DNA from: Pseudomonadota bacterium
Lineage (GTDB): Bacteria > Pseudomonadota > Gammaproteobacteria > Burkholderiales > Burkholderiaceae_C
Assembly (NCBI GenBank): GCA_023438115.1
Contig: JAEZEB010000194.1
Span: 1-18,549, forward strand
Direction: 5' to 3'
Length of the DNA: 18,549 nucleotides
Below are positions 1-7,811 of this stretch, piece after piece. The translations under genes and the position numbers were made by a program. Numbering within the stretch: position 1 is the stretch's first letter; each line of letters begins with the position of its first letter. The notes under the pieces are model-generated. The model ran no database searches. It worked only from the letters and a program-made list of their open reading frames with translations, and was not told the DNA's origin.

Positions 1-383
1 CCCAGCAGGCGCTGGCGCCGGACCAGCGCCTGGATGCGCGCGGCCAGTTCGCGAGGGTTGAAAGGCTTGGCGAGGTAGTCGTCGGCGCCCATCTCCAGGC
101 CGACGATGCGGTCGACCGGCTCCCCGCGCGCGGTGAGCATCAGGATCGGGATGGTTTCGCCGTGGGCGCGCAGGCGGCGGCAGGCGCTCAGCCCGTCCTC
201 GCCGGGCATCATGATGTCGAGCACGAGCACGTCGAAGCGCTCGCGCCGCAGCAGGCGCTCGGCCTGCGCCGCGTCTTCGACCGCGCGCACGGAATAGCCC
301 TGCTCCCCGAGATAGCGGTGCAGCAGGGCACGCAGGTCCGCCTCGTCGTCGGCGATCAGCACACGGGCCAACGGGTCGCTCAT
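1..383 (-). CDS. OmpR-family two-component response regulator, receiver domain (partial, 3' end outside window)
   Basis: Only the first 127 codons are present; the gene runs off the left edge, so the DNA-binding domain is not seen. The visible part is a complete CheY-like receiver domain: acidic pair D12-D13, phospho-acceptor D56 within LVLDIMMPGEDG, T84 in the LMLTA strand and K106 in the YLAKPF loop. The LDIMMPGEDG and GADDYLAKPF wording and the closing RELAARIQALVRRQ helix are typical of OmpR/PhoB regulators, which bind tandem direct repeats through a winged helix. The ATG at 383 is chosen because it begins just before the first beta strand and has a weak AGGA about nine bases upstream; an in-frame ATG at 392 is the alternative. 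The gene is divergent from an EF-hand lipoprotein gene, and the gap holds operator-like repeats, so autoregulation is plausible but inferred. A sensor kinase would be expected beyond the left edge. Confidence 0.93.
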   Translation of the reverse strand, partial: MSDPLARVLIADDEADLRALLHRYLGEQGYSVRAVEDAAQAERLLRRERFDVLVLDIMMPGEDGLSACRRLRAHGETIPILMLTARGEPVDRIVGLEMGADDYLAKPFNPRELAARIQALVRRQRLL

Positions 384-429
384 GCCGCGCATCCTAGCCG
401 CAGGGTCCCCGGCGGCGCAGCAACGAATC

Positions 430-476
430 CATGACAAACGATGACAGGCGCGGCGCCGCTGCCACGGCTTGTCATG
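430..476. promoter_or_regulatory. Symmetric TGACA-type half-site array (putative operator)
   Basis: In the divergent gap, TGACA occurs at 432-436 and again at 442-446, exactly ten bases apart. The opposite orientation TGCCA (460-464) and TGTCA (470-474) are likewise ten bases apart. The two pairs are mirror images about position 453, and CATGACAA/TTGTCATG (430-437 and 469-476) form a perfect 8-base inverted repeat. A five-base half-site repeated every ten bases is the arrangement bound by OmpR-family dimers (CpxR, for example). The likely ligand is therefore the neighbouring regulator, but binding is inferred. Confidence 0.45.
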
Positions 477-590
477 AACGTCGCGGCAACGGAAACGACG
501 CGTTCACGCCGGCCCGCCACAGTGCCCGCACCGCGGCGGGAACGGGTCCGGCCGCGGTTCCACACCGGGCGGCGCGGCCGCCCGCCGACC

Positions 591-596
591 AAGGAG
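591..596 (+). promoter_or_regulatory. Ribosome binding site of the EF-hand lipoprotein gene
   Basis: AAGGAG lies seven bases before the ATG at 604 and fixes that start over the longer overlapping open frames in this stretch. Confidence 0.8.
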
Positions 597-603
597 AAAG
601 ACA

Positions 604-915
604 ATGAAAGCCAAGATCGCATGGGTCGCCCTTCTGGCCGTGGCCACGTTTTCCGGCTGCGCGCGAGGCCAGGGCCCGCGCGTCGCGCGCATGGCGCAGG
701 AGCTCGAGCAGCGTTTCACCCAGGCCGACCGCGACCACGACGGGCGGCTCACGCGCGAGGAGGCGCGCGCGGGGATGCCGTGGGCCGAGCGCAACTTCGA
801 CGCGATCGATACCGCGCGCACCGGGTCCATCGGCCTCGCGCAAGTGAAGGCCCATGCGCGTGCGGAGTTCGCGCAGCGGCGCGGCAACCGGGGCCGGACG
901 CAAGCCTCTCCCTGA
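604..915 (+). CDS. Small EF-hand domain lipoprotein
   Basis: This 103-residue protein has a lysine-containing amino terminus, a hydrophobic stretch (residues 5-16) and a lipobox-like FSGC with C19, so it is probably a lipoprotein of the cell envelope. One canonical EF-hand loop is seen at residues 42-53 (D42, D44, D46, G47, L49, E53), a calcium ligand set of the classical 12-residue type. A second loop around 69-80 keeps D69, G74 and I76 but ends in Q80 instead of glutamate and lacks most oxygen ligands, so it is probably degenerate. Small EF-hand proteins of this kind are common next to two-component genes in Burkholderiales, and here the response regulator is divergent from it. Calcium binding or sensing is a family expectation; the exact role is unknown. 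The carboxy terminus is short, basic and probably disordered. Confidence 0.85.
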   Translation: MKAKIAWVALLAVATFSGCARGQGPRVARMAQELEQRFTQADRDHDGRLTREEARAGMPWAERNFDAIDTARTGSIGLAQVKAHARAEFAQRRGNRGRTQASP

Positions 916-944
916 GGCGGCCGGGGAGCGGCCGCCGTGCTCAG
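912..944. terminator. Hairpin between convergent genes (possible bidirectional terminator)
   Basis: GGCGGCC (916-922) pairs with GGCCGCC (930-936) across a seven-base loop. Outside it, CTGAG (912-916) is complementary to CTCAG (940-944), with a small bulge. The two outer arms contain the stop codons of the converging EF-hand gene (TGA 913-915) and the repeat protein gene (941-943 on the minus strand). There is no T-tract, so intrinsic termination is uncertain. Confidence 0.4.
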
Positions 945-2971
945 CGCGCTGCAGCCGGCGCCGGCCTTTGCGTCAGCAACCGCAGCGCGAACGGCATCGG
1001 CCATTCGCCATCCACGCCCGCGGCACGTTCGCTGGGCAGTTGAAGCTCCGGCCACGCACGCGGACCCGCCCACATCCGGTCGTTCGCCACGCGCGTGCAA
1101 TGCGCGGGATAGCTGTCGGTGCCGCCGAGATCGAGGAAGAGGCCCAGGCCCGGCTGGTTCTCGCGCGCGGTGCCTGGCGCATGCAGGAACGCCGCGCCCA
1201 GCGCGCGGCAGGTCGGCGAGGTGACGGCATAGCGGTCGTTCCCCGCGCCGTCGACGAAGATGCCGGTGGCGTTGCCGTAGCCGACTCCCAGGCTCAGGTG
1301 GCCCACGGCGTAGTCGTCGTCGCCGCCTTCGTCCACGAACACGCCGACCGACTGGTCGTTCGCGGCGCCCAGCACGACCTGGTGCGTGGAGCGGTAGACA
1401 TCGCGTCCGGTACCGCGATCGAGGAGGACGCCCGCCGCCTGGTGGACGCCGGCGCCCATGCCGTACCAGGCGACTTCGTAGCTGTCGTCGCCGCCGTCGT
1501 CGACCAGCAGACCCAGGCCCTCGAAGTAACCCATGCCCTGCGCGAACAGCTGCGCCTCGTACCGATCGTTTCCGGCCAGGTCCAGCAGCATGCCGATGCC
1601 CCCGGCGGTAGACCGCCCGTCGAGGAAGACGCCGCGCATCCCGTAGCCGGCGCCCTGCCCCATCGAGGTGTTGCGATCCGGCAGCTGCGGCGAAAGCCGC
1701 ACCAGCGGCTCGTTGGTGAGCGCGTAGCGGTCGTTGCCACCGGTGTCGACCAGCAGGGCGGCGGCGCCCGGCCCGCCCGTCGCCTGCGAGTAGGTTTGCG
1801 AGACGAATTCGTCGTCGCCGCTTCCACTGGCCAGCACCGCGATGCCGCCGACCGCGTGCGCCTGCGAGCGGGCACTTGCGACGAAACGGTTGTTGCCGCC
1901 GCGATCGACAAGCAAGGCGCCCCCGAAGAGCGCGGAGGCCTGCGCCTGCTCGCCCCCCTCGTAGCGGTCGTCGCCTTCGGTGTCCCACAGCACGCCGTAG
2001 CCGAGCGTCGCGCTCGATGGGTCGGCGCCGGGCGCCGTCGTCGCATACCGATCGTCGCCGCGATGGTCCAGGAGCACGCTGATCGCGTGCGTGTCGCTGC
2101 GTGCCAGGAACTCGTAGTCGTCGTTGCCGCCGACGTCCAGTACCAGCAAGGGGTCCAGCAGCCGGTGCCGGTTGTCGCGGCCCGTGGTGTCGATCACGAT
2201 CCAGCCCAGGGGGGTTTCCATGGCCCAGGCCACGGCGGGCAGCGCCCCCTCGTTCTTCACGAAACGTTCCAGGCGTTCGACCGCGTCGACCAGGTCCAGC
2301 ATGCCGCCGACGACCGCTTCGCGCTCCACGAGCGGCACCAGCGCGCGGTAGTCCGGTTTCTCGAAGGGGATGTGCCGGCCGTAGAACGCCTGCCGCCGCA
2401 GCAACTGCGGCGTGATGCCGGCGGGAAAGTGCTCGAAGGCGCGTTGCAGGAACGCGTGCGACTGCGACATGGCGGCCAGCACGCGGGCGATCTCATAACG
2501 CAAGGGCGCGGGCAGTTGCGCCTGGTCCGGCAGCACCGGCGTCCAGCCGGCGCCGGCCGGCGTCGCGGCCATCCACGCCAGCGCCTCTTGCAGCGGATCC
2601 GCCGCGGCACGCAGCTTCGCTTCGATGGCGTCCATGCCGAAATCGAGGGGACGCTGCAGCCGCGCGCCCGAGAGCACGCCGGCCCAGCCGACCAGATCCC
2701 TGGGCGATTCGCCCACCGGACGGATGGAATCCGCCAGCACGCCGGCCCGGTACGGCGCATCCAGCGGCGCGGCCATGACGGCGCGGAACAAGGGCAGCTG
2801 CTGCGGGCGCGTCGGGGAGGCCTCGAGCACCGCGAGGTCGGGCGCCCCGCGGCTGGTCGCGGCGCCGGCCCGTTGCAGCAGTTCCGTCAAGGGGGACCGG
2901 TCCCGCGGCTGCGCGCCGGCCGGCCCTCCCAGGGCGATTGCGATCAGGAGGAAGGCCGCGAGTCGATGCAT
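941..2971 (-). CDS. Exported protein with about twelve 27-residue D-x-x-G-x-D-x-Y repeats
   Basis: This 676-residue protein starts with a Sec-type signal peptide (hydrophobic residues 4-15, probable cleavage after AGA near 18-20). Residues about 21-270 form an alanine-rich, mostly helical region that I do not recognise. From residue 279 to 621 a core of the form D-x-x-G-x-D-x-Y recurs, with the aromatic residue at 286, 309, 337, 363, 389, 416, 471, 498, 526, 554, 581 and 621. Spacing is mostly 26-28; one gap of 55 is about two periods with an insertion. Each unit continues into a glycine-rich run and a hydrophobic strand ending in the next aspartate, which suggests a beta-solenoid with aspartate-lined turns. 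The GGNDRY cores resemble RTX-like calcium motifs, but the period is not the nine residues of RTX. Function is unknown; calcium binding, surface or periplasmic location are inferences. The start is the ATG giving the signal peptide. The gene converges on the EF-hand gene. Confidence 0.9.
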   Translation of the reverse strand: MHRLAAFLLIAIALGGPAGAQPRDRSPLTELLQRAGAATSRGAPDLAVLEASPTRPQQLPLFRAVMAAPLDAPYRAGVLADSIRPVGESPRDLVGWAGVLSGARLQRPLDFGMDAIEAKLRAAADPLQEALAWMAATPAGAGWTPVLPDQAQLPAPLRYEIARVLAAMSQSHAFLQRAFEHFPAGITPQLLRRQAFYGRHIPFEKPDYRALVPLVEREAVVGGMLDLVDAVERLERFVKNEGALPAVAWAMETPLGWIVIDTTGRDNRHRLLDPLLVLDVGGNDDYEFLARSDTHAISVLLDHRGDDRYATTAPGADPSSATLGYGVLWDTEGDDRYEGGEQAQASALFGGALLVDRGGNNRFVASARSQAHAVGGIAVLASGSGDDEFVSQTYSQATGGPGAAALLVDTGGNDRYALTNEPLVRLSPQLPDRNTSMGQGAGYGMRGVFLDGRSTAGGIGMLLDLAGNDRYEAQLFAQGMGYFEGLGLLVDDGGDDSYEVAWYGMGAGVHQAAGVLLDRGTGRDVYRSTHQVVLGAANDQSVGVFVDEGGDDDYAVGHLSLGVGYGNATGIFVDGAGNDRYAVTSPTCRALGAAFLHAPGTARENQPGLGLFLDLGGTDSYPAHCTRVANDRMWAGPRAWPELQLPSERAAGVDGEWPMPFALRLLTQRPAPAAAR
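1109..2137 (-). repeat. Coding tandem repeat region, unit about 81 bases (27 residues)
   Basis: These are the codons for residues 279-621 of the repeat protein. On the plus strand the repeated signature reads roughly GTAGCGGTCGTTGCC followed by GTCGACCAG or similar, for example near 1725-1755, 1963-1990 and 2113-2140. Copies are diverged, with the core codons best kept, so this is an old coding repeat and not a recent DNA duplication. Confidence 0.8.
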
Positions 2972-2995
2972 CGGGCTACTTTAGCAACGCGGGCT

Positions 2996-4816
2996 TCAGG
3001 CAGGCAGCGCCCTTTCGCCAGCCAGGACCTTCCCGAACCCGCCATCTCCACTGGCCGTCACCATCAATCTCTGCGTCGCACGCGTCGCCGCCACGTAGAA
3101 CAGGCGCGCCTCGTCCGCCACCTCTTCCCCCTCCTCCGGCATCTGGCCCACCCCCGGCATCGCCACCACGGGGAACTCGAGTCCCTTGCTCGCGTGCATC
3201 GTCATCACCTTGATGCTGTTGGCCAAAGGCGCGAAGTCGCCGGAGCGCTCCCGTACCTGGTGCGGCAGTCCACGCGCGCGCAGCACGTTCGCGCACTCGA
3301 ACATCACCGAGTGCCGGCGGCACAGGATCGCCATGTCGCCCCACGCATGCCCCTCCTGGTGCGCGGCCGCCAGCAGGTCCGCGATCTTCAGGGCCTCGTC
3401 GCGCAGGCTGGGCAGCCGCACGATCAGCGGCGCCGGGCCCTCGCGCCCGCAGCTCACGGGTTGGACCAGCGGCGTTCCGTCCTCATCCTGGGCATCCGGC
3501 TGCAGGAACTCCGCGGCGACGAGGTTGGCCGTCTGCAGGATCTGCTTCGTGTTGCGGTAGTTGATCCGCAGGATGGTCGTGCGGCCCGCGGCCTGGATGC
3601 CGACGCTCCTGAAGCTGAACTTGCGGCTGCGGCTCTTGCCGTAGATGTCCTGCGCGCTGTCGTACAGGACAAGGAGGCTGTTCGTTTCCGGGTCCACCAT
3701 CTGCGTGACCAGCTTGAACCACTCCGGCCGGAAGTCATGGCCCTCGTCGATCAGCACGGCCTGGTACTGGCCGCTGGGGATCTGCTTGCGGTCCACGCCG
3801 CGGATGACGTTGTCCACCATGCGGTCGAACATGTCCGGGCCCTGCGACGGAATGGGCTGTCCGAACGCCTTGAGCTGCTGGCGGCACCACTTGTGGAAGT
3901 TGCGCGCATGCACGCGGTCGGCCAGGCCCTTGGCCCGGAACATCGCGTCCAGCTTCACGGCGAGCGGCTCGTTGTAGCAAAGCACGAGGATCGGCTTGGC
4001 CGAAGGCAGCTTCGCCAGGTGTTCGGCCCGGTAGCCCAGGATCATCGTCTTGCCCGAGCCGGCCACGCCGTGAATCACGCGATGCCCTTCGCCCAGGCTG
4101 CGCGCCAGCTGTTCCTGCTGCAGGTCCATCACGCGCATGAGATCGGGCAGGTCGTCGCTGTCCCCTTCGAACAGGCCGCCCTGCTCCGGCACGCGCACCT
4201 CGGGGAACATGATCCAGCGCACCCGGTCGAGCTGCGGCAGCGACATCGCCTTGCCGCCGAAGGCGTGCGGGAACATCTCCCACAGCCGCTGCTGGAAAGC
4301 CTCGGCGTCCACGCCCTCCAGCATGTCGTCCTTGCAGATCGCCAGGTGCGGCGGGATGGCCTCTCCCAGGCCGGCAGTGTCGAACTGCTGGCGGATGATG
4401 TTGGTGAAGACCACGCCATGGCCCCAGGGAAAGGCCAGCTTGCCTTGGTGCGGGCCGTCCTGCTGCACGAGTTGCGGATCGCGCTCCAGCGCGTTCACGA
4501 CCTGGATGGCGCAGTGCCTGGCCTGCATCACGGGGTTCACCACCACCTTGAGCTGGTCATCGGGCACGATCTCGAAGCGTTCGCGCGTGGCGCCGCGGAT
4601 GGTGTCCAGCCGCCAGTCCTTGGTCTCCAGGATCAGCAGTCCGCGCCGCGGATGGAGGATGACGAAGTCGGGATGCGTCTGCTTCGGACCGACGGGCACG
4701 TCGTACCAGAGCAGGTAGTCCTCATCGAGCTTCTGCTCGAGGCGCTCGGCCAGCCTGCGCTCGCCGGAGGTCATGCGCCCGGCGCACGCGCCCAGGGCCG
4801 GGATCATCGTTGCCAC
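2996..4816 (-). CDS. NERD-domain UvrD/Rep-like superfamily 1 DNA helicase
   Basis: With a GTG start at 4816 the protein has 606 residues. The amino-terminal part is a NERD domain, a nuclease-related fold: PDFVIL with D50 and LETKDW with E64 and K66 give the D/E-x-K type active site. A superfamily 1A helicase follows: Walker A GVAGSGKT (250-257), motif II DEGH (357-360), NYRN (419-422), MTMHASKGLE (538-547) and YVAATRA (574-580). The family couples ATP-driven strand separation to a possible nuclease, in DNA repair or defence; which one applies here is not shown. The start is set by GGAGGAG six bases before GTG 4816. ATG 4807 is too far from that site, and ATG 4855 lies upstream of it and would put the site inside the gene. 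The upstream neighbour on the same strand is an MFS transporter 55 bases away, possibly co-transcribed. No restriction or defence partner is adjacent. Confidence 0.93.
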   Translation of the reverse strand: MATMIPALGACAGRMTSGERRLAERLEQKLDEDYLLWYDVPVGPKQTHPDFVILHPRRGLLILETKDWRLDTIRGATRERFEIVPDDQLKVVVNPVMQARHCAIQVVNALERDPQLVQQDGPHQGKLAFPWGHGVVFTNIIRQQFDTAGLGEAIPPHLAICKDDMLEGVDAEAFQQRLWEMFPHAFGGKAMSLPQLDRVRWIMFPEVRVPEQGGLFEGDSDDLPDLMRVMDLQQEQLARSLGEGHRVIHGVAGSGKTMILGYRAEHLAKLPSAKPILVLCYNEPLAVKLDAMFRAKGLADRVHARNFHKWCRQQLKAFGQPIPSQGPDMFDRMVDNVIRGVDRKQIPSGQYQAVLIDEGHDFRPEWFKLVTQMVDPETNSLLVLYDSAQDIYGKSRSRKFSFRSVGIQAAGRTTILRINYRNTKQILQTANLVAAEFLQPDAQDEDGTPLVQPVSCGREGPAPLIVRLPSLRDEALKIADLLAAAHQEGHAWGDMAILCRRHSVMFECANVLRARGLPHQVRERSGDFAPLANSIKVMTMHASKGLEFPVVAMPGVGQMPEEGEEVADEARLFYVAATRATQRLMVTASGDGGFGKVLAGERALPA

Positions 4817-4822
4817 GGTCGT

Positions 4823-4830
4823 CTCCTCCC
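4823..4830 (-). promoter_or_regulatory. Ribosome binding site deciding the GTG start of the NERD helicase
   Basis: Read on the minus strand, GGGAGGAG ends six bases before GTG 4816-4814. It favours this GTG over ATG 4807 (fifteen bases away) and over ATG 4855, which lies upstream of the site. Confidence 0.65.
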
Positions 4831-4871
4831 GGGCCGATGATCCGGGATTTAACAACTCGTGACAAGTATGG

Positions 4872-6101
4872 TTACGCCGTCCTGGGCTCGGGCGCGGCGT
4901 CCGCCTCGTTCCGGCGCGGGGCCGGCGTCGCCGGCAACTGGCTCACGATCGCCAGCGACACCACCGCGATCGCCGCCATCACCGCCAGCAGCGTGGCGAA
5001 GCCCGCCTGCTTCACCACCGGTCCGATCAGCCACACCGCGATCGAACTCGCGCCCAGCGAAACCGCCAGCCGCATGCCCGACACGCGCGAGCGCATGCTG
5101 TCGTCGACGAAGCGCACGATCATCGCGTCGGTGAAGGGGATGGCGCCGAAGATGGACGCCATGAAGAGGAACTGCAGGCCGTAGAACACCCAGCCATCGA
5201 CGACCGCCGACAGCGCGAGCAGCACCGCCTGCGCGCCGACGATGCCGAGATACAGGCCCTTGAGCGGCATGCGGTCGATGAGGTGGCCGACGAGCACCTG
5301 GGCCACCGAGGCGGCGGTGTACACGAGGGCGAGCAGCACGCCGATCTGCGCCGGGTCCTGCAGGATGCTGCGCAGGCGATCCGTGAGCAGCTCGTAGTTG
5401 CTGTTGGTGGAGAAGTTGAACAGCAGGCTGCCGCTCGTGGCGGCCACGGTCATCACCAGCAGCAGCTTGGCGATCGACACGCCCGCGGGCACCGCCGCCG
5501 CGCTTGCCTTCTTCTTCGCCGGCGCGACCTGCTCGCGCGTGGCCAGCAGGGCGAAGGCCACGCCGAACAGGAGGCACAAGGCCCCTGGCACCGCGAAAGC
5601 CATGCGCCACCCGAGGTACTTCACGAGGAACCCCGTGGTGACAGCGGCGACGGCCACGCCCAGGTTGCCCACCAGGCCGTTGATGCCGATCGTGAGGCCC
5701 GGCCGCTGTGCGCCCTGCACCAGCATCGGGATGCCGACGGGGTGGTAGATGGACGCGAAGCAGCCCAGGAGCGCGAGCCCGATCGCCAGTTGCAGCGGCG
5801 ACTGCGCCAGGCTCACCAGCAGCGCCGTCCCGCCCATGCCGAAGAAGAACACCGTCATCATCTTGCGGCGGCCCCAGTGGTCGCCCAGCCTTCCGGCGGG
5901 CAGCGAGCCGATGCCGAAGAAGAAGAACGCGGCGACGCTGTAGGGCATCAGGTCCTCCCAGCGCGCGATGCCGAAGTCCGCCGCGATGGCGGTGACCGCC
6001 GTCGCGAAGATCAGCAGGAACATGTGGTCGATGGCGTGGGCGATGTTCAGCAGCCACTGCGTGGCCATGGAGTTGCCGGCGGCGGTCGGGGCGGAATGCA
6101 T
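4872..6101 (-). CDS. MFS transporter
   Basis: This is a 409-residue inner-membrane protein with the hydrophobic pattern of about twelve transmembrane helices in two halves. A basic, alanine- and lysine-rich stretch (APAKKKASAAA, about 200 residues in) forms the central cytoplasmic loop. The MFS motif A is visible as GRLGDHWGRRK at residues 70-80, after the second helix. The substrate cannot be read from the sequence; the overall look is of a drug or metabolite exporter, distantly like the fosmidomycin-resistance group. The start is uncertain: in-frame ATGs lie at 6110, 6101 and 6068, and none has a strong ribosome binding site. I chose 6101, which places a short polar tail before the first helix. 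The open frame continues far upstream to 7091, but that part is antisense to livG. The gene is divergent from the liv operon and lies upstream of the NERD helicase on the same strand. Confidence 0.9.
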   Translation of the reverse strand: MHSAPTAAGNSMATQWLLNIAHAIDHMFLLIFATAVTAIAADFGIARWEDLMPYSVAAFFFFGIGSLPAGRLGDHWGRRKMMTVFFFGMGGTALLVSLAQSPLQLAIGLALLGCFASIYHPVGIPMLVQGAQRPGLTIGINGLVGNLGVAVAAVTTGFLVKYLGWRMAFAVPGALCLLFGVAFALLATREQVAPAKKKASAAAVPAGVSIAKLLLVMTVAATSGSLLFNFSTNSNYELLTDRLRSILQDPAQIGVLLALVYTAASVAQVLVGHLIDRMPLKGLYLGIVGAQAVLLALSAVVDGWVFYGLQFLFMASIFGAIPFTDAMIVRFVDDSMRSRVSGMRLAVSLGASSIAVWLIGPVVKQAGFATLLAVMAAIAVVSLAIVSQLPATPAPRRNEADAAPEPRTA

Positions 6102-6130
6102 GGAGCGCATTCTCGGCACGGCAGCATTTG

Positions 6131-6171
6131 TCGGCCATGCGGCAATCGGCCGTCGATCGGCGAAATTCGGC
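6131..6171. promoter_or_regulatory. Four TCGGC repeats in the divergent MFS/livG gap
   Basis: TCGGC occurs at 6131-6135, 6146-6150, 6157-6161 and 6167-6171, at intervals of 15, 11 and 10 bases, between the divergent MFS and livG genes. The near-helical spacing would suit a regulator, but short GC words are common in this DNA, so this is weak. Confidence 0.2.
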
Positions 6172-6238
6172 CAAGGTGGATGATGAAACGGCCGAGTACC
6201 GGTTGGCACCAAGGTGACACCCGGCGGGTTTCCACCGG

Positions 6239-6267
6239 TTTTGGGGAGGCACGGACCGGCGCATAAA
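6239..6267 (+). promoter_or_regulatory. Possible promoter of the liv operon
   Basis: CATAAA at 6262-6267 is the best -10-like hexamer before livG; a poor TTTTGG lies 17 bases upstream at 6239-6244. ACCGGTT occurs twice nearby (6198-6204 and 6234-6240). No start point is shown by the sequence. Confidence 0.22.
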
Positions 6268-6311
6268 GGCCGCCTCGGGCGCGCCGCCCGAACGAGGAGA
6301 TTGCGCTGTCC

Positions 6312-7078
6312 ATGCCGGCCGCCCTGCTCGAAGTCACCGATGTCACCGTCCGCTTCGGTGGCATCACGGCGCTCGACCGCGTCTCGTTCTCGGTGCAGCC
6401 GGGCACGATCGCGGGCCTGATCGGGCCCAACGGCGCCGGCAAGACCACCCTCTTCAACTGCCTGTCGCGGCTGTACACCTTCAGCGAGGGGCGCATCCTC
6501 TTCGAGGGCCGGCCGCTCACCGAGCACCCGCCGCACCGCATCGCCGCCCTGGGCATAGGCCGCACCTTCCAGAACCTGGCGCTGTTCCGCACGATGAGCG
6601 TGCAGGACAACGTGATGCTCGGCGGGCACTGCCGCAGCGCGAGCGGCTTCCTCGCCAACGCCCTGCGGCTGCCGGGCGTGCGCCGGGAGGAGCAACAACT
6701 CTCCGCGCGCGCGCAGGAAGTCATCGCCCTCCTCGACCTCACTGGCGTCGCGCAGCGGCCGGTGTCCGACCTTTCCTTCGGCACGGCCAAGCGCGTCGAA
6801 CTCGCGCGCGCCCTCATGAGCCGCCCCAAGCTGCTGCTGCTCGACGAGCCAGCGGGCGGCCTGAACCACGAGGAAGTCGACCTGCTGCGGCAACTGCTGC
6901 GGCGCATCCGCTCCGAGCTGGACCTCACCATCCTGCTGGTGGAGCACCACATGAACCTGGTGATGCGGGTGTCGGACCAGGTGGTGGCGCTGGACTTCGG
7001 CCGCAAGATCGCCGACGGCGTGCCGGCCGAGGTGCAGGCCAACCCCGATGTGGTGCGCGCCTACCTGGGGGTGGAGGC

Positions 7079-7082
<4 letters not shown>
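6312..7082 (+). CDS. livG: Branched-chain amino acid-type ABC transporter ATP-binding protein LivG
   Basis: This 256-residue ATPase has Walker A GPNGAGKTT (38-46), a Q-loop at Q87, the LivG-type signature LSFGTAKR (154-161) in place of LSGGQ, Walker B LLLLDEP (174-180) and the H-loop EHHM (H212). The GTAKR signature is what separates LivG from LivF. It energises uptake together with LivF on the cytoplasmic face of LivH-LivM. It is the first gene of a five-gene operon. The ATG at 6312 is preceded by GAGGAG at 6294-6299, a rather long gap of twelve bases; the CTG codon at 6306 is in frame with an ideal gap of six, so initiation slightly upstream is possible. Its stop overlaps the livF start (ATGA), implying translational coupling. 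The transported compound cannot be deduced from this subunit. Confidence 0.95.
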
Positions 7083-7800
<718 letters not shown>

Positions 7801-7801
<1 letters not shown>

Positions 7802-7806
7802 GGAGG
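7801..7806 (+). promoter_or_regulatory. Ribosome binding site deciding the TTG start of livH
   Basis: AGGAGG begins on the last base of the livF stop codon and lies five bases before TTG 7812. No suitably placed ATG exists before the first conserved helix, so the TTG start is well supported. Confidence 0.8.
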
Positions 7807-7811
7807 ACCGC

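Noticed and set aside
1109..2137. Regularly spaced DNA repeats that could suggest a CRISPR array
   Set aside because: The repeats are diverged, about 81 bases apart, in frame, and encode a conserved protein motif; spacers are not unique inserts.
854..4840. A 1328-codon open frame on the plus strand, antisense to the repeat protein and the NERD helicase
   Set aside because: It is histidine-, arginine- and glutamine-rich with no recognisable domain, and it mirrors codon bias of two clear genes on the other strand. GC-rich genes often leave an open antisense frame.
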